From NCBI GenBank assembly GCA_020428895.1, contig JAGQLZ010000032.1, positions 284 through 5,552 on the forward strand: a stretch of 5,269 bases of DNA, read 5' to 3'. Shown one piece after another: positions 1-5,269 of this stretch. A program made the translations under genes and the position numbers. This DNA comes from Candidatus Kaiserbacteria bacterium. GTDB taxonomy: Bacteria; Patescibacteriota; Minisyncoccia; Phycocordibacterales; UBA918. How positions within the stretch are numbered: position 1 is the first letter of the stretch; each line of letters opens with the position of its first letter. Below the pieces are notes generated by a model that saw only the letters and a program-made list of their open reading frames with translations, did not search any database and was not told the DNA's origin.

Positions 1-129
1 CGCCGTATCATTAAAAACTACAGCTCAACTTACCACAAACGACGTGGCGCGGAACAATTTCTCTTTAAGTTATCAATCGGATTAGCGATACTATTTGTAG
101 TGTCTGCATTCTTAAACATTCTTGCGTAG
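1..129 (+). CDS. secG: Probable protein translocase subunit SecG, C-terminal part (5' end outside window)
   Basis: Frame 1 is open from the window edge to a TAG at 127-129, giving 42 residues. The visible part is a basic stretch (RRIIKNY...YHKRRGAEQ) followed by one hydrophobic helix of about 18-20 residues that runs to the C-terminus (FKLSIGLAILFVVSAFLNIL). A basic 'RRG-E-(X)-LF' segment just before a final membrane helix is what I recall from SecG proteins, particularly the short ones of Patescibacteria. SecG is a small two-helix accessory subunit of the SecYEG channel and sits in the cytoplasmic membrane. Only the second helix would be visible here; the start and first helix lie upstream. 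The gene is in the same direction as the next two and has no terminator after it. It could instead be another small protein with a C-terminal membrane anchor: the coding call is firmer than the name. Confidence 0.6.
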   Translation, partial: RRIIKNYSSTYHKRRGAEQFLFKLSIGLAILFVVSAFLNILA

Positions 130-200
130 TAATCACTTACTTTTCAATCATTAAATAATCATGATTGGAATACTCGGTGTTTACTTATGTCATTTTATTT

Positions 201-1925
201 ATGGCCAGACTAGCCTTAATCGACAAAGCTTTAGGACTAATTGAAAGAAAACCAGCTAGCGATAGGTTTATTTTACGAATGCTATTCTTTGCTTTCTTGG
301 GTAGCTCTATTTACTTTGGTTTAATTGTAAATAATTCTTTTGTAGATATTTCACCAAGTTACGGTGGCGTCTTAACTGAAGGTATTATTGGTACGCCTCG
401 CTTTGTTAATCCAGTTTTAGCAACTACTAGAGCTGATTTAGACATGTCTGCTTTAATCTATAGCGGACTATTAAAAATTGGTGTTAATGGCGAACTGGTC
501 CCAAACATTGCTGAAGCTGTCACCATATCTGAAGACGGTCGAACTTATAACATAACTTTAAAAAAAGATGTTCGTTTTCATGACGGTACTCCATTAACCG
601 CTAGAGATGTTGTTTACACAATTACTTTAATTCAAAACCCTGACCTAAAGAGTCCTGTGCGTGGTAACTGGAATGGAGTAATCGTGGAAGAGCTTGGTGA
701 ATACGAAATCAATCTGGTACTAGAAGAAGCCTACACACCATTTATAGAAAACTTAACTATTGGCATACTACCTCGCCATACTTGGGATGAGTTACCAATC
801 GAGCAGATTCCGTTCAGTCAACTTAATACTGAACCAATTGGTTCAGGACCATTTGAAATTGAGTCCGTTAGTTATGGAGTATCAGGTTTGATTGAAGCCT
901 ATCACTTAGCTCCATTTGATGCTGTTAGTGGACGACCTAATATTGATAAAGTCACTGTAAAATTTTATAAAAACGAAAGTGATTTAGTTGAAGGATTTAA
1001 CAAAGGTGAATTTTCTAGTACTGCTCAACTACCAAGTACCGAACTATCTAAAATTAACCTAAATAAATATCAAGTAATAAACGAACCGCTACCGAGAATT
1101 TTTGGTATTTTTCTAAACCAAAATAAATCAGCTGCTTTGCGCGATGAATCAGTACGAAAAGCTTTGTCTTTAGCACTAGATCGCGGACAAATGATAGACG
1201 AAATTTTATACGGCGGTGGACTGCCAACAGAATCTCCTGTACCGTCTGGATTTCTTGGGTTAGAATCAATTAATCTTTCAACTACCTCCTCTACTAGCAC
1301 TCCTCTAAAGCAAGCTCGTGAGGAATTAGTGGCTGGTGGTTGGAAACAAGATGACCTTGGTTTCTGGACCAAAACTATTGCTGGAGAAAGTGTTACTCTG
1401 GGTGTAACTTTAAGAACAGCTAACACCGACCTGTTTGATTCTACTGCTACCTATGTGGCCGTGGCTTGGCGAGAACTTGGTGTAGAGGTTCGAATTGAAC
1501 AATTTGAACAAACAGACCTACTGCAATCTGTAATCAGACCAAGAGATTTTGAGGCAATACTTTTTGGTATTGATATGAGTCGTGCGATTGATCTTTATCC
1601 ATTTTGGCACTCATCACAAAAAGACGATCCTGGTCTAAACATTTCACAATACGCTAATATTGAAGTTGATTCCTTACTTGAAGATGCCTTAACTGAACAA
1701 GACGTAGCTTTGCGCATAGAGAGTGTTAACAAAGTAGCCAACATAATTACTGAAGAACTGCCGGCTATCTTCTTGTTTACACCAACATTCAGCTACATAT
1801 TAGATAAAGACATTACTACTGCATCGATAACTAGAATCAGCCGACCATATGAAAGATTTATGAATATTGAGTCTTGGTATGCTCATACTGAGCGACTGTG
1901 GCCCCTATTTAGAGAAGATAAATAA
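201..1925 (+). CDS. Peptide/solute ABC transporter substrate-binding protein, family 5 (DppA/OppA-like), membrane-anchored
   Basis: This is a family 5 extracellular solute-binding protein (SBP_bac_5), the class that captures oligopeptides, nickel and similar ligands for ABC importers. Counting from the ATG at 201 (574 aa), residues 1-24 are basic/amphipathic, about 25-45 form a hydrophobic helix (FILRMLFFAFLGSSIYFGLIV), and the binding fold follows. Family hallmarks are GTPRFVNPVLA (64-74), DLDMSALIYSGLL (79-91), an SEDGRTYNITLKKDVRFHDG block, an IGSGPF motif, and VRKALSLALDR near the middle. There is no cysteine in the whole protein, so no lipobox: I infer an uncleaved signal anchor rather than a lipoprotein. 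The frame is open back to a TTG at 165, which would give 586 aa. I prefer ATG 201 because TTG is a weak start, neither has a clear ribosome binding site, and the extra 12 residues add nothing expected of the family. No permease or ATPase gene is in the window, so the ligand is unknown. Probably co-transcribed with the flanking genes. Confidence 0.9.
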   Translation: MARLALIDKALGLIERKPASDRFILRMLFFAFLGSSIYFGLIVNNSFVDISPSYGGVLTEGIIGTPRFVNPVLATTRADLDMSALIYSGLLKIGVNGELVPNIAEAVTISEDGRTYNITLKKDVRFHDGTPLTARDVVYTITLIQNPDLKSPVRGNWNGVIVEELGEYEINLVLEEAYTPFIENLTIGILPRHTWDELPIEQIPFSQLNTEPIGSGPFEIESVSYGVSGLIEAYHLAPFDAVSGRPNIDKVTVKFYKNESDLVEGFNKGEFSSTAQLPSTELSKINLNKYQVINEPLPRIFGIFLNQNKSAALRDESVRKALSLALDRGQMIDEILYGGGLPTESPVPSGFLGLESINLSTTSSTSTPLKQAREELVAGGWKQDDLGFWTKTIAGESVTLGVTLRTANTDLFDSTATYVAVAWRELGVEVRIEQFEQTDLLQSVIRPRDFEAILFGIDMSRAIDLYPFWHSSQKDDPGLNISQYANIEVDSLLEDALTEQDVALRIESVNKVANIITEELPAIFLFTPTFSYILDKDITTASITRISRPYERFMNIESWYAHTERLWPLFREDK

Positions 1926-1944
1926 TTAAAAAATAATTACTGAT

Positions 1945-3912
1945 ATGAATAACACAAATAAAACGACTGCGAGAACATCTGCTAGACCAGCGCACGCTCG
2001 CTCACGACAACCACAAAATCGCACTAGAACCAGTAACGGACAAAAGCCACTTTCCCGAAACAATAACCGACCAACCAATAAACCAAAAACTGGTAACCGA
2101 TCTAACGCCAATAAAAACAATCGTAAAAGTGGTGGTAGACGGCGTAACAATCAACGCCGCAGTATGAAAAACCCAGCCCTAACTCATCGTATGGCTGATA
2201 AGAACGACCGGTCTCCGGTTTTGCCAGAAGTTACTGATGAAGATACCGTACGAATTATTCCAATTTCTGGTGTAGAAGAAATTGGCCGCAACATGACTGT
2301 AATTGAAACCAAAGATGACATCATTGTATTTGATGCTGGTTTTCAGTTTGTGTCACCTGAATCCAACGCTCCGGGTATTAATTACATACTCCCTAACACC
2401 CAATACTTAGAAGAAAGGAAACATAAGATTCGGGCTTTAGTGGTGACTCACGGACACCTTGATCACACCGGTGGTATTCCATTTATTATGGAGAGAATTG
2501 GCAATCCACCAATCTACACACAGTACCTAACCTCATTAATGATTTTAAAGCGCCAAGAGGAATTTCCTCATATGGATCCACTTAATATGAATGTTATTAA
2601 GGAAGGTGAACACTTTACGGTTGGTAAAACTAAAATCAAAACCTTTCCTGTAACTCACTCAATTCCAGATGCAATGGGAGTTTCTGTTGAAACTAAGCAT
2701 GGGGATGTGGTGATTACTGGTGATATTAAGATTACTCATGAAAATGGCAAGCCTATAAAAGAAGAGGCTGAGGTTTGGGAAAATGTAGGTAAAAATAAAA
2801 ATATTGCTTTGGTTGCTGAATCTACTAACGCTGAAAAGGAGGGTTGGTCAGCCCCTGAAGGTGAAGTTTTTCATAACCTTGAAGATATTATAAAAAATAC
2901 TAAAACTCGAATTGTAATCGGAACTTTTGCCTCACAATTTGAACGACTATTTAGTATCATCAAGGCTTGTGAAGAAGCTGGTAAAAAAGTAGTGATTGAA
3001 GGACGTTCAATGAAAAATAACGTCGACATTGCCATTACTGCCAAATTACTTGAAGTAAAACCAACTACTTTTATTCAGGCTTCTGAGATTGGTGATTATC
3101 CATCAGACAGAATTGTAGTGTTATCAACTGGAGCACAAGGTGAAGAATTTGCCGCACTAATGCGCATGGCTACCGACAAACATAAGTTTATTACCTTGAA
3201 CGAACGTGACACTATCGTTCTTTCATCTTCCGTTATTCCCGGTAATGAAATAGCTGTTCAGAAACTTCGTGACAACCTCTTTAGACGAAACGTACGAGTT
3301 GTTAACTATCGAAGTGCTGATGTTCATTCTTCTGGACACGGTAACGTAGGTGAACTAATTTGGGTTAATCAACAAGTTAAACCTAAGTTCTTAGTCACAG
3401 TACATGGACAACACTCCATGCTTAAGAGTCATAAATACGCCGCAGTAGAAAACGGCTTTCCTGAAGAAAACATCGTGGTACCAGACAATGGTTTCTTGAT
3501 TGATATCAAAAATGGCGACGAGTTAATTGTTCACAAAGAAAAAGCCCCTAATGATCTCATTATGGTGGATGGGTTTACGGTTGGTGTAAAACAAGAAGTT
3601 GTGTTGAGAGATAGACAATCACTAGCTGAAGACGGTATGTTTGTAATTATTGCTACCGTAAATAGCAAGACAGGGCGTTTACGAAAGTCACCTGATATTA
3701 TTTCTCGTGGTTTTGTCTATCTACGTGAAAACCAGCAACTACTATCTGAAGCTCGAGTTCTTATTAAAAAAACAGTCGAGAAACATACTGAAAAAATGCA
3801 TCCGCTTGATTTGGATTACGTGAAAGACCAATTGGCTGATACTGTTTCAAGTTTCCTAATGCAGAAAACTCAAAAATCTCCAATGGTAATTCCGGTCTTA
3901 ATTGGAATTTAA
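1945..3912 (+). CDS. rnj: Ribonuclease J (metallo-beta-lactamase/beta-CASP exo- and endoribonuclease)
   Basis: RNase J degrades and matures RNA in the cytoplasm, acting as a 5'-to-3' exonuclease and an endonuclease with two zinc ions. Residues 1-84 are a low-complexity tail with 23 Arg/Lys, 17 Asn and no acidic residue, probably disordered. The catalytic fold starts near 102 (VRIIPISGVEEIGRNMT). Predicted metal ligands are H169, H171, D173, H174 (HGHLDH), H238 (VTHSIPD), D260 (TGD) and H487 (TVHGQ). Beta-CASP positions include E292 (AESTNA), GRSM at 353-356, SSSVIPGNE, and HSSGH at 461-465. The relative spacing of these ligands agrees with what I recall for characterised RNase J. A C-terminal domain ending in SPMVIPVLIGI makes the protein full length (655 aa; roughly 570 without the tail). 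ATG 1945 lies 19 bases after the preceding stop, with no Shine-Dalgarno sequence. M74 (base 2164) is a possible internal start that would drop the tail, but the tail is common in related proteins as I recall them. Variants: ASQFERL and VHGQ replace the usual ASNxHR and VHGE. Confidence 0.96.
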   Translation: MNNTNKTTARTSARPAHARSRQPQNRTRTSNGQKPLSRNNNRPTNKPKTGNRSNANKNNRKSGGRRRNNQRRSMKNPALTHRMADKNDRSPVLPEVTDEDTVRIIPISGVEEIGRNMTVIETKDDIIVFDAGFQFVSPESNAPGINYILPNTQYLEERKHKIRALVVTHGHLDHTGGIPFIMERIGNPPIYTQYLTSLMILKRQEEFPHMDPLNMNVIKEGEHFTVGKTKIKTFPVTHSIPDAMGVSVETKHGDVVITGDIKITHENGKPIKEEAEVWENVGKNKNIALVAESTNAEKEGWSAPEGEVFHNLEDIIKNTKTRIVIGTFASQFERLFSIIKACEEAGKKVVIEGRSMKNNVDIAITAKLLEVKPTTFIQASEIGDYPSDRIVVLSTGAQGEEFAALMRMATDKHKFITLNERDTIVLSSSVIPGNEIAVQKLRDNLFRRNVRVVNYRSADVHSSGHGNVGELIWVNQQVKPKFLVTVHGQHSMLKSHKYAAVENGFPEENIVVPDNGFLIDIKNGDELIVHKEKAPNDLIMVDGFTVGVKQEVVLRDRQSLAEDGMFVIIATVNSKTGRLRKSPDIISRGFVYLRENQQLLSEARVLIKKTVEKHTEKMHPLDLDYVKDQLADTVSSFLMQKTQKSPMVIPVLIGI

Positions 3913-3915
3913 CCA

Positions 3916-3967
3916 GAAAAGAAAAAGGTCGGTTGCGGTGTCCACCGCAACCGACCTTTTTCTTTTC
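3916..3967. terminator. Long perfect hairpin, rho-independent terminator after rnj, potentially bidirectional
   Basis: Bases 3916-3939 and 3944-3967 form a perfect 24-bp inverted repeat around a 4-base loop (GTCC). The core is GC-rich (GGTCGGTTGCGGT paired with ACCGCAACCGACC). It is flanked by an A-run on the left and a T-run on the right (GAAAAGAAAAA / TTTTTCTTTTC), which extend the stem. It begins 3 bases after the rnj stop. The T-run serves + strand transcription; the A-run would give a U-run on the other strand, so it could also stop - strand transcripts. It separates rnj from the downstream transporter gene. Confidence 0.92.
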
Positions 3968-3973
3968 ATTGAC

Positions 3974-3982
3974 TGATAGAAT
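3974..3982 (+). promoter_or_regulatory. Candidate extended -10 promoter for the MFS gene
   Basis: TGATAGAAT matches the extended -10 consensus TGnTATAAT with one mismatch (TAGAAT at 3977-3982). Its last base is 7 bases before the A of the ATG at 3989, so a typical start point would fall on or next to the start codon, giving a leaderless mRNA. No good -35 box exists at the right distance; that position is the T-rich end of the preceding terminator, consistent with an extended -10 element that does not need one. AT-rich DNA yields such matches by chance, so this is a moderate call. Confidence 0.45.
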
Positions 3983-3988
3983 ATAAAC

Positions 3989-5194
3989 ATGTCGAATTTG
4001 TTCTCTTCCCTTTTTCATCGTAACAGGAATACCTGTAAGATAGATTTTTGGCTAATTTACGTACTCTCAACAATATTTCATTTTCATGGATTGTTTGTAG
4101 TTTATAACAGTTCTACTTACATGGAGAAGTTTGCTACTCCTGAAGTAATTGGAGCAATGTATACCATCTCCTCATGTTTGGCTGTTTTGGCATTTTTATT
4201 TATTTCTAGAGTTTTAAAGAAGATTGGTAACGTACGTTTAACACTTTGGTTAGCACTTTTCGAATTAGTTTCTTTGGTGGTACTCGGATTAGTCGGACAT
4301 CCTGCTACAGCTATTGTGGCTTTCGTGGCTTTTATGATATTAAACCCTCTAATCTATTTAACTATTGATATATTTTCCGAAACTTTAATTGGTTCCAATG
4401 AGGGCTCTACTGGCAGTAAACGCGGTCTAACTCTAACAATAATGAGTTTAGCTTCAGCAGCTGGGCCATTAGCAATGGGGTTTGTGGTTGGAAATAATGA
4501 CGGCAATCTATCTGTTACTTATATTATTTCTGCCGGAATCCTATCGATATTTATATTAATTGTATTATTTCGCTTTTACTGTTTTACTGACCCGAGTTAC
4601 AAAGAAATTCAAGTTTTATCTGCTATTTCTGAATTTTGGCAAGAATCAGATATCCGTTCAGTTTTCTTAGCTCATTTAAATTTACAGGTATTTTTTGCTT
4701 GGACAATCATTTATATACCACTATACATGGCTACTAAAATTGGATTTTCTTGGGAACAAATAGGTACAATATTGGCAGTTGGACTTATGGCTTACGTCAT
4801 ATTTGAGTGGCCCATTGGTTATATAGCCGATAAGTACATTGGTGAAAAGGAAATGATGGCACTTGGTTTTATTATTTTAGCTATCACTTCAGGCTGTATA
4901 ACCATTATGACTAATAGCTCAATTTTGTACTGGATGATATTAATGTTTGTTAGTCGAATTGGTGCATCATTAGTCGAAGCGACAACCGAAAGTTACTTCT
5001 TTAAACACATTGACGGTAGTGAAGCTAACATAATGAGTTTCTTCAGATTAGCTCGACCACTTGGTATGATTATCGGATCACTATTAGGAAGTGTCTCATT
5101 ACTTTATTTTGAATTTGAATTTATTTTTGTAATTCTAGGATTATTAATGTTACCAGGCATTTATTTCACTTCCCAGTTAACTGACACTAAGTAA
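3989..5194 (+). CDS. Major facilitator superfamily (MFS) transporter, 12 membrane helices, substrate unknown
   Basis: This is a 401-residue integral membrane protein with about twelve hydrophobic segments: roughly 20-41, 54-76, 84-103, 105-128, 148-168, 175-197, then a polar central loop (198-222), and 226-248, 256-280, 289-307, 311-333, 355-374, 375-395. The 6+6 layout, central cytoplasmic loop and length of about 400 residues fit the MFS of secondary transporters. The loop after helix 8 carries a motif-A-like sequence, GYIADKYIGEK (277-287, Asp281). The equivalent loop after helix 2 (RVLKKIGNVR, 74-83) is degenerate and has Lys77 where Asp is expected. TTESYFFKH (332-340) and FRLARPLG (352-359) place charges near helices 10 and 11 and may line the pathway, which is a guess. 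Substrate and direction cannot be told; drug or metabolite export is one option. ATG 3989 has no ribosome binding site, but an extended -10 lies just upstream. Hairpins on both sides suggest a single-gene transcript. Confidence 0.88.
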   Translation: MSNLFSSLFHRNRNTCKIDFWLIYVLSTIFHFHGLFVVYNSSTYMEKFATPEVIGAMYTISSCLAVLAFLFISRVLKKIGNVRLTLWLALFELVSLVVLGLVGHPATAIVAFVAFMILNPLIYLTIDIFSETLIGSNEGSTGSKRGLTLTIMSLASAAGPLAMGFVVGNNDGNLSVTYIISAGILSIFILIVLFRFYCFTDPSYKEIQVLSAISEFWQESDIRSVFLAHLNLQVFFAWTIIYIPLYMATKIGFSWEQIGTILAVGLMAYVIFEWPIGYIADKYIGEKEMMALGFIILAITSGCITIMTNSSILYWMILMFVSRIGASLVEATTESYFFKHIDGSEANIMSFFRLARPLGMIIGSLLGSVSLLYFEFEFIFVILGLLMLPGIYFTSQLTDTK

Positions 5195-5232
5195 AAAAGT
5201 GCCGGCCTAAAAGGCCGGCACTTTTTTACTTA
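5188..5232. terminator. Bidirectional rho-independent terminator between convergent genes
   Basis: Bases 5188-5207 and 5213-5232 form a perfect 20-bp inverted repeat with a 5-base loop (TAAAA). The core GTGCCGGCC / GGCCGGCAC is flanked by A6 (5193-5198) and T6 (5222-5227). The left arm contains the stop codon of the MFS gene (5192-5194). The A6 gives a U-run for - strand transcripts, and the stem ends exactly where a - strand reading frame ends, so one element may serve both genes. Confidence 0.92.
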
Positions 5233-5269
5233 TTACTTACCATCTTCATCAACTACTGTATAACTAACT
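5233..5269 (-). CDS. C-terminal end of a probable convergent gene (start outside window)
   Basis: Read on the - strand from the window edge, one frame gives VSYTVVDEDGK followed by two adjacent TAA stops (5233-5235, then 5230-5232). The evidence is indirect: the charged, protein-like tail, the tandem stops, and the adjoining palindrome whose A6 run makes it a terminator in this direction too. Only 11 codons are visible, so neither family nor function can be named, and a chance open frame is possible. Confidence 0.45.
   Translation of the reverse strand, partial: VSYTVVDEDGK

Noticed and set aside
122..165. A -35/-10 pair upstream of the solute-binding protein (TTGCGT or TTACTT with TAAATA or CATGAT)
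   Set aside because: Either the spacing or the match is poor; no pair reaches a convincing consensus, and read-through from the upstream gene is simpler.
161..244. ATG at 161 opening a 27-codon + strand frame out of phase with the solute-binding protein
   Set aside because: It is short, has no ribosome binding site, overlaps the real gene start and encodes nothing recognisable.
1054..1426. Two - strand open frames inside the solute-binding protein gene
   Set aside because: They lie entirely antisense to a well supported gene, and their products have no recognisable fold or motif.
1926..2150. A - strand frame giving a Leu/Arg-rich, seemingly hydrophobic 74-residue protein
   Set aside because: It is the mirror of the low-complexity Asn/Arg/Lys tail of RNase J; its apparent membrane character comes from complementing those codons.
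3969..3974. TTGACT as a -35 box for the MFS gene
   Set aside because: A -10 at normal spacing would fall inside the coding region past the ATG, so it cannot drive the full gene as annotated.
3764..4018. A - strand frame of 84 residues across the rnj end and the first terminator
   Set aside because: It reads through the perfect hairpin and both neighbouring coding ends, with no domain and a composition dictated by the opposite strand.
1..5269. CRISPR array, transposon, tRNA, toxin-antitoxin or defence genes
   Set aside because: I saw no spaced direct repeats, transposase motifs, cloverleaf sequence or small gene pairs; the only strong repeats are the two terminator hairpins.

Overview
The window looks like ordinary chromosome from an AT-rich bacterium. 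The best guess is a Patescibacteria/CPR (Parcubacteria-like) genome. That rests on protein character: an RNase J with a long Asn/Arg-rich N-terminal tail, a peptide-binding protein held by an uncleaved N-terminal anchor with no lipobox cysteine, a SecG-like tail just upstream, short intergenic gaps and no clear Shine-Dalgarno sequences. It is an inference from sequence style, not a database result.

Layout, left to right. (1) Bases 1-129 are the last 42 codons of a + strand gene with a C-terminal membrane helix, probably secG. (2) After about 70 bases comes a large family 5 extracellular solute-binding protein (best start 201, ends 1925), predicted to be tethered outside the membrane. (3) Nineteen bases later begins ribonuclease J (1945-3912), with every expected metallo-beta-lactamase and beta-CASP motif position identifiable. 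(4) A very long perfect hairpin (3916-3967) ends that unit. (5) A TGn-extended -10 element lies 7 bases before the ATG of a 12-helix major facilitator superfamily transporter (3989-5194), which may have a leaderless mRNA. (6) A second long hairpin (5188-5232) overlaps the transporter stop codon. (7) Immediately beyond it, the last 11 codons of a probable convergent gene can be read on the - strand (5233-5269).

The first three genes are close, in one direction and without a terminator between them, so they may be one transcript joining protein export (SecG), an exported or tethered peptide-binding protein and mRNA decay/5'-end processing (RNase J). The transporter looks like a separate unit, insulated by terminators that can work in both directions.

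I found no CRISPR array, mobile element, tRNA, rRNA, toxin-antitoxin pair or defence system. No stretch longer than 300 bases lacks a gene. The observations worth a second look are modest: the possible leaderless promoter, the bidirectional terminators, the hidden convergent gene end, and the RNase J tail and motif variants.
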